Source: Limanda limanda (lineage: Eukaryota; Chordata; Actinopteri; Pleuronectiformes; Pleuronectidae). Taken from it: 64,000 nucleotides of DNA. The position numbers were made by a program, and so were the translations under genes. The stretch is taken from positions 3,276,383 through 3,340,382 of the forward strand of contig NC_083636.1 in the NCBI RefSeq assembly GCF_963576545.1. The letters run 5' to 3'. The notes beneath the pieces were generated by a model. It was not told the origin of the DNA. It saw only the letters and a list, made by a program, of their open reading frames with translations, and searched no databases. Below are positions 1 through 12,839 of this stretch, piece after piece. The number at the start of each line of letters is the position of its first letter. The stretch's first letter is position 1.

Positions 1-110
1 CAGAGACTTTCTACATCTGAGCCTTTCATCTCAAGCTGCCCCCGACTTTCTAAGACTTTCTATAGGCACGCGTCCCTGAGGGTGGGGGGGTGGCTGCAGG
101 CCTGTTGTGG

Positions 111-170
111 CCATTGTTGCCCCGACCAGCCAATCGGGGAGTGAGCGTGTGCCGGGCCGGCAGTATAAAT
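111..170 (+). promoter_or_regulatory. gadd45 core promoter (SOX-like, CCAAT, TATA)
   Basis: Reading toward the gene there is a SOX-like CCATTGTT at 111-118, a CCAAT box at 130-134 (in CCAATCGG, an NF-Y type site) and a TATA box TATAAAT at 164-170. A G-rich run at 81-93 could bind Sp/KLF factors. The TATA box lies about 82 bp before the ATG, so transcription should start near 190-200 and leave a 5' UTR of roughly 50-60 nt without an intron. Assigned by motif and spacing only. Confidence 0.75.
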
Positions 171-251
171 GCTTGGCACACTCCAGGAAGCAGCACAAAC
201 AAACCTTCTCTGAACATCCTGACCACCTCAGCTCAACTGTGAGATACAAAC

Positions 252-927
252 ATGGAGTCTCCTGGAAAATCCCTGAAGGAAGCTCTGCTCTGCGCCGGGA
301 GCGAGAACCGAGTCACGGCCGGAGTCTACGAGAGCGCTAAGATCATGACTGAGTAAGTGAACAGGACTGGAACAGGACTTTATTTAAGTGTATATTTATG
401 TTTATATGAGTCTACTTGATCAGGATCTGAGAGCCGCAGCTAACAGGAAGTGTCTTCTCTTTGTCCCACAGTGACCCGGACAGCGTGTCCTTCTGCGTGC
501 TGGCCACGGACGAGCAGTTCGAGTGTGACATCGCTCTGCAGATCCACTTCACCCTCATCCAGTCCTTCTGCTTCGACAACGACATCAGCATCGTGCGTGT
601 GAGCGACGTGCAGCGCCTGGCCGAGCTGGTTGGAGACAAGGCGGAGCAGCTGGAAGACGCGCACTGCGTCCTCATCACGGTATGTACCCAGACCTCCATC
701 CATCCTCCTCCTCCTTCACTCCTCTGCTCCACATGTGTGTGTGTGTGTGTGTGAGACATCTGACACTAACCCTCCTCTTCCTCCTCCTGTGTGAACAGAA
801 CCCGGCTGAGGGCTCCTGGGAGGACCCTGCTCTGGAGAAGCTGCACCTGTTCTGTGAGGAGAGCCGGCGGCTGAACGACTGGGTCCCGGAGGTCCGCCTC
901 CCGGAGGTCAGCCTCCCCGGCCGCTGA
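252..927 (+). CDS. gadd45g: Gadd45 protein, gamma-like (three exons)
   Basis: Spliced CDS: exon 1 252-352, exon 2 472-679, exon 3 799-927, giving 145 aa. All introns obey GT-AG (gtaagt/cacag, gtatgt/aacag); the first splits the GAT codon after MT and the second is phase 0. The protein carries the GADD45 core: [47 protein letters not shown], then the C-terminal [13 protein letters not shown]. The last block and SFCVLA fit the gamma paralogue best, while DPDS and IQSFC recall beta. The family adopts an L7Ae/L30e-like fold, acts in nucleus and cytoplasm, binds MTK1, PCNA, p21 and CDK1, and mediates stress and differentiation arrest; these functions are known for the family, not shown here. It is shorter than the usual 159-165 aa because the N-terminal MTLEE segment, normally encoded by a first exon, is absent. 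The start is the only in-frame ATG after the TATA box. The exact fish paralogue (ga or gb) is uncertain. Confidence 0.93.
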
Positions 928-1398
928 GCTCCGGCTGCTCTCCTGCTCACAGGCTGTGAAGCTTCTTATCTGAAATACTCATCCCGATGAGGATGACCCT
1001 GTTTCTGCTCATCCCTGGATACTCCTGAGGAGGATTCCCGTCCAGGCAGCACGGCGCCGGCCCCGCGGAGGGGCCCCCGTGACCCGTCGCCTCTTGTCCC
1101 GTCCATGCCCAGATGACTCTCCTTCTTTATGTGAACGAGGTCGGGCATGCCACAAGAGGCGACTCGCGACCCTCATTCTTTGTGCGGATGAGGTTTGGAG
1201 AGGAAGGAGAAGCGAGTTCTGCGTCCTGTGGTTCCACAGAGCAAACGTCGCACGTTGACACGCATGCGCAGCAGGAGAAGAAGCGGTGCGGAGGAAGAGG
1301 CCTTTTGAAAAAGAGACTTTTTTAGAAGCGTCCTCTTCGCTGAGCAGCACGACATCAGCTGCAATCAGCGCAAATGTTTCCCACTTTCCAGAATGGTC

Positions 1399-2132
1399 TT
1401 AATTCTCTAAAGGTTTCACTTTAGAAATTTAACGATGACATGAAAATATTATTTAAAAAAGTCTTGGGAAAAAGGATCTAAAGGTTTTTACTTTAGAAAA
1501 TTTAACAATGATTTAAAAAAAAATATTATAAAAAAAAGTTTTGGGGAAATGCATCTAAAGGTTTCACTTTAGAAATGTAACGATAACATGGAAATATTCT
1601 AAAAAAAAAAGTCTTTAAAAAAAGGATCTAAAGGTTTTTGCTTTAGAAAATTTAACAATGATTTAAAAAAAAAAATTTTGGGAAAAGCATCTAAAGGTTT
1701 CACTTTAGAAATTTAACGATGACATGAAAATATTCTATAAAAAATAGTTATGAAAAATGGATCTAAAGGTTTTTACTTTAGAAAATTAAACAATGACAAA
1801 AAAATATTTATTAAAAAAAAAGTTTCTGGGGAAAAGCATCTAAAGGTTTCACTTTAGAAATTTAACGATAACATGAAAATATTCTATAAAAAAGAGTTAT
1901 GAAAAAGGATCTAAAGGTTTTTACTTTAGAAAATTTAACAATGATTTAAAAAAAGATAAACATAAAAAATAAGATGAAAATGTCTTTTCTCTAAAGGTTT
2001 CACTTTGGAGATTTAACAATGACAACAAAAATGAAAAAGTGTTAAAATGAAAAATTGTGTGAATTTGATCTTGAATCTTGAAAACTGAAAGTTAAAACTA
2101 AAGATAAACTACTTCCTGAAGGTTTCACTTCA
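1399..2132 (+). repeat. hairpin-bearing minisatellite, alternating A/B units
   Basis: Nine units start at 1405, 1477, 1554, 1627, 1690, 1762, 1839, 1910 and 1990. Each holds the inverted repeat CTAAAG-loop-CTTTAG. Loops alternate between GTTTCA (A units: 1405, 1554, 1690, 1839, 1990) and GTTTTTA or GTTTTTG (B units: 1477, 1627, 1762, 1910), so the true period is an A+B dimer of about 136-151 bp. The linkers are A/T-rich and carry AATTTAACGATGACATG (A) or AATTTAACAATGA (B). A diverged tenth unit at 2115-2132 reads CTGAAG-GTTTCA-CTTCAG and stays perfectly paired. Confidence 0.9.
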
Positions 2133-2210
2133 GCTCTGTTGTTTTCACTTTGTCAAATTAAATGACTTGTTCACTGAAAACCTGAATCTGTTGTTGGATG
2201 AAAACCTACA

Positions 2211-2216
2211 AATAAA
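2211..2216 (+). promoter_or_regulatory. candidate poly(A) signal of gadd45
   Basis: AATAAA followed within 60 bp by a T/TG-rich stretch. It is the first canonical signal I find downstream of the gadd45 stop codon. Confidence 0.55.
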
Positions 2217-2239
2217 ATATTTGAAGCAAATTTTGCTCT

Positions 2240-3900
2240 TCGCCTGTTTTTTGACCTTTTCTTTTCTTCTTCTTGCCTGAAGTCCCGAATGGACTTTTAC
2301 TTTGGTGAACCCGCTCCTGATTTGACCTTTTGACCTTCTGAGCTCGTTCTCTTTTCTCTACCTGCTTGTGTGCAACATGTTTTCAGCTCTGATTCTGATT
2401 TGAACTCTGAAAACTGGATTTTAACGATATGGTGACTTTCATAAGTCGACTCAGAGGTCCTGCGACACGGAGGCGACCTGACCTCTGTGACCTGCTGCCT
2501 GAACTCACTCATCTTTAACAACATATTCTCCCTTATGATCAGAATCTCCTCAGACATTTCCCTGTAGTCGTGCACCTCGGACTTTGGGAAGTTGTCATTC
2601 ATGTCTCAGGCTGTAAGAAACAAATCACTCTATCCGATGCTATTTTCCTTCATCTTAAACCAGTGTTATTCTTGTAGCCCAGCTGACCACTTTCAGGCCG
2701 TCGCTGCATGTTTAGTGCACATGCATGAGCAGGAGCATTGTAACCTTCAAGAAGAAAACACATTTTCCCTGTAAGAACGATTCCTTTAAATGATCAGAAG
2801 GTTTATTCTGTATCGACAGCAGCTGCAGACAGTTTGCTCATTCAGTCAAAGAGGGTTTCCTGCACAAAGTAAATCCAAGTGTAGGGTGTTTCTGTGTATT
2901 TGGACGATCAAATACCTGCAGTTGCATGCACACAAACCAGGTGACTGCACCATGCACTGTAGCATAGCATCATGCTAACACAGCAAAGTAAACACATCAG
3001 TTCCTAAATAACTGCAGAGACGTGAACAATCTGCAGCATTTTGGTCAAGTTGTGTTTTCTGGTCAGATTCAGCTGATGCACAGGAAGTTGTTGGTTTTTC
3101 CAGACTCATGTGTGACTGTGATTGTGAACGTGAAGTGTTTTCAAAAAAGTCAAGAAGCATCGAGCGAAGTGAAGCTGCCGAGTGAAGAAGTTGATCTCTT
3201 GCTCCTGGCACACTCCGAGGTTTTGTGATTCAGAAGCTTTAAGAGGCTTTTGTGTCTGTGGATTCAAACTCTATAGTCACTGTGTGTCGCACGTCACTGC
3301 CATCCATTGTGTAGCCAACAGCTGCTGCACCCCCCTCCTCTGACACACACACACACACAGAGACACACACACACACTTTCACCTCCTTTGTAGTTTGATA
3401 TGATGCTTACATTGCAGCATTTTTACAGAATTAAACATTAACGCCTCACAGACTGAAGACGGAGCAGAGACACTGATCCAGTCTGTTTGGTTCTGTTCTA
3501 CTTTCCTTTGTTGCACAAACACACAAAACCTTCGTGTCGGAGGAGATGAAAAGAAAGAAAGGAAAAGGAAAGGTAGAAACAGCTGAAACGTAATCATCCC
3601 TTTAAATCTCCACGGCAACCATCCCTGCACTCGCTCCATCTGCTGGGCAATTTAATGACGAGGAGAAAGGGAGCTGGAGAGAGGAGTGGATGGAGGAGGA
3701 GGAGGAGGAGGAGGAGGAGGAGGAGGGGTGGGGGGGCGCCCTCGGCCCGGCACAAGCCGGCTGTCATTCATCCATTCACAACCAAATCCGGACTAAGAGC
3801 AACAATCCCCCCTGCAGCAGAAACACGAGCGGAGCTGAAACCTCTCGCATCACAAGCAGCATCATGAAATCTCTCTCATGTTGACAGCTGGAGTCAATCA
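2240..3900. other. intergenic, no gene seen
   Basis: No splice-consistent coding segment is visible on either strand. There is a short CA repeat at 3343-3376 and a pure GGA run at 3690-3725 followed by poly-G. The small open frames over the GGA run encode only poly-E or poly-R and are artefacts. Confidence 0.6.
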
Positions 3901-3904
3901 CTCA

Positions 3905-4085
3905 AACTTTATTTGTTTAGTTCATATTCACAAATCACAGATTGCCTCATAGGGCTCAACAAGCTACTGTTCTTAACCCTCAACAAGAGGTAAGAGTTAT
4001 ACTGTAGCTTAGCTTAGCATAGAGACTGGAAACAGGGGGAAACAGCTAGCCTAAGGCCCACTGCTGTTTGACAAAACGCACTCAA
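3905..4085 (+). repeat. teleost dispersed repeat fragments, two adjacent kinds
   Basis: Positions 3905-3996 (TTTATTTG, CATATTCACAAATCAC, CTCATAGGGCT, TCTTAACCCTCAACAAGA) match a second copy at 32641-32740 in this window. Positions 4003-4060 (TAGCTTAGCTTAGCAT, GACTGGAAACAGGGGGAAAC) resemble another repeat motif that I know as very frequent in fish genomes. Class unassigned. Confidence 0.7.
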
Positions 4086-4555
4086 ATGCACTGTGAGCGT
4101 TATTGTTCATGTACTTGCGTACGAGTGTAACTGAGATATTCCAGTCGTACCTTTTATGTGCATATTGCATTTTGCTTTAGCGTCACGTTACTTTCTGAAG
4201 ATGAGCAGAAGCTAGGAACTCTGTGCAAAGTTCAGAAACAAACCCGAGGAAACCTCCACAGGTCATGAAGGCTTCAGATACTCACAACAACAGAAAAGAG
4301 AAAATACTTAGTTTCTTATTAAAAATACACTATTCATATTCTTCTGTGTCTGAACTCTGTCACCCTGAACCCTGACGGCCTCGACCTCAACCTGCTCACA
4401 CAGAGCGGGTCGCTGCAGCACATGCTGCTTCTCAAGTGTCCTTTCAAAGTAAAAGCCTCCTGCTCCTCCTCCTCCTCCTCCTACTCACAAAGTCTTTTCT
4501 GTGGGGCGCAGAGCTGCAGCAGATGGTGATGATGGGCTGCAGGCAGAAAGTGTGG

Positions 4556-4559
<4 letters not shown>

Positions 4560-4594
<35 letters not shown>
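4560..4594. repeat. GT dinucleotide microsatellite
   Basis: Near-pure GT run with no flanking gene. Confidence 0.95.
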
Positions 4595-4597
<3 letters not shown>

Positions 4598-5064
4598 ATG
4601 ACTTTTTAGTTTGTTGTTGTTTTGATTAAGCAGGTTGCCTTGGAAATATGCAGCCTCCTACTGCCTGTAGGTCTAAATTAATCTATTTTTATTTCTTTGT
4701 TTACACATGAATTTATCTTTAAATGACACATTTGATCAAACTATCAATAAATTACAGTCAGTGAGTTAATATAATTCTCAGAGTCTCAGAATAAGTTTAA
4801 CGAGTAGGAGAGTGAAGTGAAAACATTCATTCATTCAAACTGCATTTTATAAATTTATATTGGAGGAATCTCTTGAATGATTTGACATTTTTTGGGGGGA
4901 AATTATTTGTCGGATCAGTTTTTAAAGATGAAACCGAGCTGAAGAGTTTCAGCCGTTAACCTCGGCTGAGTCGCTGTCTGATAACTATGCTAATATACTT
5001 ATTTAACTATACCAATATCGTCCTCCTTAATTAACATAAGCCTGCTGCTGTTATTCTGCAGGTC

Positions 5065-5065
<1 letters not shown>

Positions 5066-5145
<80 letters not shown>

Positions 5146-5151
5146 ACACAC
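5066..5151. repeat. AC dinucleotide microsatellite
   Basis: About 43 AC units with one GA interruption near the right end. Confidence 0.97.
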
Positions 5152-5505
5152 GTCCATTCCCTCAGTCATCAGCTGTTGATGTTAATCTCCGTCTCACTCA
5201 GAGCTGATTCAGCTCCTGATGAATCTAATCATTAATCAAACTAACGGACCCGAAGCTGCTTCTCTCTGATTGGTCGACGGAACTTTGAACTAAACGAGTC
5301 TTTACACATTCAAACACTTTTTTCTTTTCTCAGTTGCATCGGACGTTTGTTTATTTACAAGATGATGAGTCGTCGGTTTGAAGTGAAAGTGCCTCAGATT
5401 CTATCTGGACTGTAAATAAATAAATAGTGTGATGATCAGGTACTTGCATCTGTTTACACTCAGTGCTGCAGCTTGTACGGACAAAGCAGACTCAGAGTAG
5501 ACAAC

Positions 5506-5600
5506 TCACACACAGACACACACACACAGACACACACACAGACACACACACAGACACACACAGACACACACACAGACACACACACAGACACACACACACA
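5506..5600. repeat. compound (AC)n AG microsatellite
   Basis: Runs of ACAC are interrupted by AG every 8-10 bp, giving a regular ACACACAG-type period. The open frames here (THTDTHTQ and so on) are translation artefacts. Confidence 0.95.
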
Positions 5601-7860
5601 TGCACCCATGGCCAGCTGTTGCCAAAACACCGGCCTGCCTCTCCATTCAGAGCCGGGGCCTCAAGGGGCTCGTTCAGACACTCCAGCAACACTGAGTGTG
5701 TGTTGTGTGTTTGTGTTGTGATATCCATATAGACAAATTCTAATCTGAAGCATAAAAGTTATTCTTGGAACCTGTGGCTCGACAGAAGAAAAATAAATAA
5801 AACTTATGATGTTATGTCCGCTCACAAACTTTTTACTGGACGTTGAAGTTAAACACAATCATCTCTCAGGACTTTGGGTTCTGGGCGAGTTTTTAAAAGA
5901 TATTTTTAGCAGATTATCGTCGTTTTAGTCGCCAAACAAAACCACAACAACCTCCATGTGTGCTGTAGAAACAGATCAGATGGCTAAATGTGCTTGTCCT
6001 GCACCCCCCCCTGCCCGATCACCCTCACAAATAACAGAACCCAGACAAAAGCTCCAGCCAGCACTTCTACACCCTCATCAATGGGCACAAAGAGCAGAAG
6101 AACCAGAGGAGGGGTGGACGGGGGGGGGGGGGGCGGCACAAAGGTGCAGGGAGACCCCCGGCCCTCTGCGCTCCTTTGTGCAGAAGAATGGTGGAAGGTC
6201 CAGGAGCAGCTGCTGCGGCTGCACGGGACATTTGAGACGAAACTCCTTTCACCACAAAACAAAGTCTGGAGCTGTGAGTGTGCATGGGGGGGGCGGGTGG
6301 GGTGGTGGGGTGGTGGGGGGGTGTGATGTATACAAAACGAAAGGCACACTTTGCCAGATCCACGTGGAGCTGACTCCCCATCCACCCTGCAGCAGATCAG
6401 CTGCAGGGGAGGAGGAGGCCGGAGGAGAGAGGAGGAGCAGGTCGGGGGGGGAGCAGGTCGGGGGGGTCGGGGGGGTTTAAAGTGAAGGAGGAAACCTTTA
6501 AAGTGAACGTGAGTCACATCAATCAGGACACAAAGGAAACCCGGAGCTCTGCCATATGGAGCCGGCTCGTCAGCTGCTCAGGAATCACTCACTCAGATCA
6601 GATCCAGGAAGTAGATCTACCCGGAGACAGATCAGCGCCGGCCTGTGATTGGCTGCTGAGGTTTCATTAAGTCATTAACACAGTTCCTCAATTAGCCGGA
6701 CAGGAAGGAGGGCGCAGCGAGTTTCTGGACGACCACAGGAAGGAGGATTGATTAGAGCTAGTGGAGAACGACAACAGGAAGGAGCAGGAAGTCAAGTTAA
6801 AGTTGAGTTTGTTTCCTCTCAAGTTGTCGGACGCTCTCGAACTCGTCAGACAGGAAATTGATTTGTGAGACATTAATTAAAACTTTCTTTATAATCGAAT
6901 GACTTTGTTTTTTAATAAAGAATTGGAAATTTGACTTTGCGTTCGTCCGGTTTCTCGTCCGCCGATGACAAGACTCAATCAATGATGGAATGGAACAAAT
7001 CAATGAGATAAATCAATGCAGGATTAAGATCAAACTCCAAGATTAAAGGTCATGTTCCGTCATTTCAAAATAAAAGGAGAAACTCTAGTTCCTATTTGCA
7101 AATTGCTGTACTTATTCTGAAATACACCGCACAGATAAAACTTAAAAACATGATTCATCTAAAGCACAAAACTAAACTTCTCTCCATGTTCTGTGTACAA
7201 ATATAAATAGAAAACAGATACAAATTTATTTTACTAGTTTATATTGATGAAAGATGATTTAAAGAAGTCCCTTTGATACTCTTCATCATGTGTAAGGCTC
7301 TTCATCATACAATGCATTAATATTAAAGATGAACAATATGAATAAGAATCAAATATATTGATTTTTTCAATAATTTCAGGTCTCCATACGGACGGGAGGT
7401 GCAAAGATAATAATTTGCTATTATTGTTTAAGGTATATTAATTGCTATATAGAGGAATAATAACGTACAAAGGAGTAAATACTAGTACAAAATAATACAA
7501 ATCCTCGGAGTCAATTAAACTTTCAACAGACTTTTCATTTGGATTTTTATCCATTTATGACAAATTAATATCACAATAAATGTGTTTAACAAATTCATAG
7601 TTATCTAGATATACATTAGATTTATTTTATTGATTGCTGTTTTATTTTATATTTCAACAACTGTTAGATTTACTTTGAAAGTCACTGTTGTTAAATAAGC
7701 GCTCCAGTCCTCTCACGCCCCCTTGCGGTGTCACGATGGAACTGCAGGTTCTTATCTTCCTCTCAGGCGTCATCACTCTGCTCCACTGAATCTGAAGAGA
7801 ACAGCACGACAGCCCCACCTAGTGGTCACAAAGCGCTTCTGCATCATATGGATTTGTTGT

Positions 7861-7926
7861 TACATTACATTACATTACATTTCATTTAGCTGACGCTTTT
7901 ATCCAAAGCGACTTACAATAAATGCA
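7861..7926 (+). repeat. teleost dispersed repeat end (TTACA)n plus conserved core
   Basis: (TTACA)n is followed by TTTAGCTGACGCTTTTATCC and AAAGCGACTTACAATAA, a sequence I recognise as very abundant in fish genomes. Only the end of the element is present. Confidence 0.7.
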
Positions 7927-8149
7927 TTCAACCCCGAGGGAACAAACCAAGAACAACAAGAATCAAGAAAATACAATTTCTTCAAAAATAGAGCAAAACT
8001 ACAAAATGCTTTAAGTCCATTTAAGTGCTACTAAATTGTTAGTTCTTTTATTTTAAATCATAATTTGAATGTTGTTTAAAGACATCTGCAGCTACAATAC
8101 AACATCTGGTGGAAAGAGTGAAAACAGATGAGTGGAAGCAGATGGACAG

Positions 8150-8260
8150 ATAGATTGATAGATTGATAGATTGATAGATTGATAGATTGATAGATTGATA
8201 GATTGATAGATAATCTAATAGAAGAGATAGATAATAGATGGATGGATACTTTATTGATCC
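8150..8260 (-). mobile_element. 3' tail of a LINE-like retroposon, inverted, with GATT/GATA array
   Basis: The array (GATAGATT)n at 8153-8212 is followed by GGATGGATACTTTATTGATCC. Read on the - strand this is GGATCAATAAAGTATCCATC, the same tail that precedes the TATC satellite at 9531. The element therefore runs leftward and ends in the tetranucleotide array. Confidence 0.65.
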
Positions 8261-8377
8261 TCTTTATTAATTCAGAGTGGGGTCGTCGTCCATCACAGCA
8301 GCAGATTACAATCTGGTGTCTCTGGATTAAGATGAACGACAGCCCAGTTACAGATCAGGTGTCCACATGTCTCTGGC

Positions 8378-8510
8378 CTTGTGTCTCCAGCAGTGTGTCC
8401 CTCTAGATCCTGTGTGTCTTCAGCAGCGTGTCCCTCTAGATTCTGTGTGTCTTCAGCAGTGTGTCCCTCTGGATTCTGTGTGTCTTCAGCAGTGTGTCCC
8501 TCTCTGGAGT
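8378..8510 (-). repeat. 33-bp tandem repeat, about 4 units
   Basis: The unit contains GTCTTCAGCAGTGTGTCCCT and TCTGGATTCTGTGT. Because 33 is a multiple of 3, a - strand frame (8293-8748, 151 codons) stays open and would encode an 11-residue repeat of the type EGHTAEDTQNP. No known domain, splice site or homologue is recognised, so I treat it as a tandem repeat, not a gene. Confidence 0.8.
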
Positions 8511-9059
8511 CTGTCTCTGTCTCTCTTGCTGCAGGAAGGTTTGTGTCCTGCAGCTCTCTGATACCCAGAGTCAGTGAAGCGCACGGATCCAATTTGCTGT
8601 GTGGGAGTATTAGAGTAAAGTCGACTCCTGTGTTAATTTCTTTCTGAAATGACTTCCAGTCGTCTGTTGTGTGTGCACCCGGGGACGGAGACAGGGGGGG
8701 GGGGGAGACAGAGTGTGTAGAGGAGGGAGAGAGAAGTGAAAAACACAAGAGACCGAATCAGAAGAAAATATAGACACAAATCTGGAGGAACTAGAAGGAG
8801 AGTTGAAGAGAAACACTCAGATGGTTACATGTCAAATTATGTATTCAACAATATTGTTTCTGTGTGATGCCTCAAAGCCTGTAGGACAAAGTTTTGTATA
8901 TATTTATGTTTCATATTAGGATGAAATTAAAAGTACGAGTTGACTTGAATGTTCGTCAGTAGAGCTCCTTCCTCAGAAGTCTCTTAAACACACTCACACA
9001 CCCTCATGGTAAATAGATGATAATATAGAAAAGTCCTATTTCTGGTTCTTTGTCCCACT

Positions 9060-9262
9060 GTTATGACTTATACAAACCGTGAGTAAACAGTGAGTAAATA
9101 TATACTGGTTTCCTATTTTTTATTGCTCTCCTATGTATGTTGTATTTATTGCATTTTTATGTTTCTATGTTCATTGTATGCACCAATAACCAGAGCAAAT
9201 TCCTTGTATGTGTAAACGTACTTGGCAATAAAATACTTCTGATTCTGATTGTGATTCTGATA
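9060..9262 (+). mobile_element. retroposon 3' end, copy 1 (TTCTGA tail)
   Basis: Contains GTTTCTATGTTCATTGTATG, CACCAATAACCAGAGCAAAT and CTTGGCAATAAAATACTTC, then TTCTGATTCTGATT-type tail repeats. It matches 29525-29717 almost base for base over about 120 bp. An AATAAA before a short tandem tail is typical of a non-LTR retroposon 3' end; the family is not named here. Confidence 0.75.
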
Positions 9263-9359
9263 TTGGAACATTTGAATAGAACAGAGTTAAGGTTAAAGTC
9301 ATTAGAAACACAGATTATTAAACAGATTCTTAAACACATTTAAAACCATCAGGTTGAAG

Positions 9360-12396
<3,037 letters not shown>

Positions 12397-12659
12397 TAAG
12401 TCTGTTGTTCCCGGTGCAGCGGCTCAAATGCTCCGGTAGATTCTCGTCTTGTTTACACGTGCTGAACATCCGAGTGTGTTTGCTGACGACCTCCGAGCGG
12501 CTTCACGTGGCGAGCAGATGCTTTCTCCCAGAGCCGTGTTTTCTCCTCAGCTAATAAACCATGAAAGTCAACTGCTGGATTTACGAGGTTCGGGCAGGAT
12601 GGCGCTGATCCGCGGGCATGACGGACACATTATCGACCGCGGCGGCGTCGCTGCACCTC

Positions 12660-12830
12660 GGTCGAGCTCCTGAAACAATTTCCCCTCGGCTCATTCTTTA
12701 CCTGCCACGCAGCCGCCATCATTTAGCCGCGTAATTCCCCCCGAATCCACGCATAATCACACAAATTAGCCTTTAGCTAATTTCCTACGACTCAATTACG
12801 ATTCGGCGCTGGCGTGAGCGACAGTCGTAA
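12660..12830. promoter_or_regulatory. candidate conserved non-coding block
   Basis: A non-repetitive stretch dense in homeodomain-type cores: CATAATCACA, AAATTAGCC, AGCTAATTTCC, CGTAATTCCC and CTCAATTACGATT. It has no coding frame and no repeat similarity within the window. Conservation is suspected from composition only. Confidence 0.3.
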
Positions 12831-12839
12831 TTAAAGTTA

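Larger units (their letters stand above)
928..2235 (+). other. gadd45g: probable gadd45 3' UTR
   Basis: From the stop at 925-927 I see no AATAAA or ATTAAA until AATAAA at 2211-2216, which is followed by a T-rich downstream element (2240-2275). If that signal is used, the 3' UTR is about 1.3 kb. Its first part (928-1340) is GC-balanced and unremarkable; the rest is AT-rich and holds the hairpin array listed separately. The extent is inferred; RNA-seq would settle it. Confidence 0.5.
4600..7850. other. intergenic, no gene seen
   Basis: Apart from the microsatellites listed, this stretch has G-rich tracts at 6118-6134, 6285-6320 and 6445-6475, and an AT-rich part from 6850 to 7700. The open frame of about 177 codons on the - strand at 5984-6517 is proline/serine low complexity over those G tracts and lacks any domain or splice support. 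Confidence 0.55.

Noticed and set aside
252..927. Assignment to gadd45b
   Set aside because: DPDS and IQSFC are beta-like, but SFCVLA and DPALEKL..FCEESR..NDWVP..LPE are gamma features.
5984..6517. 177-codon - strand and 174-codon + strand frames
   Set aside because: Overlapping low-complexity frames over G tracts; no domain and no splice support.
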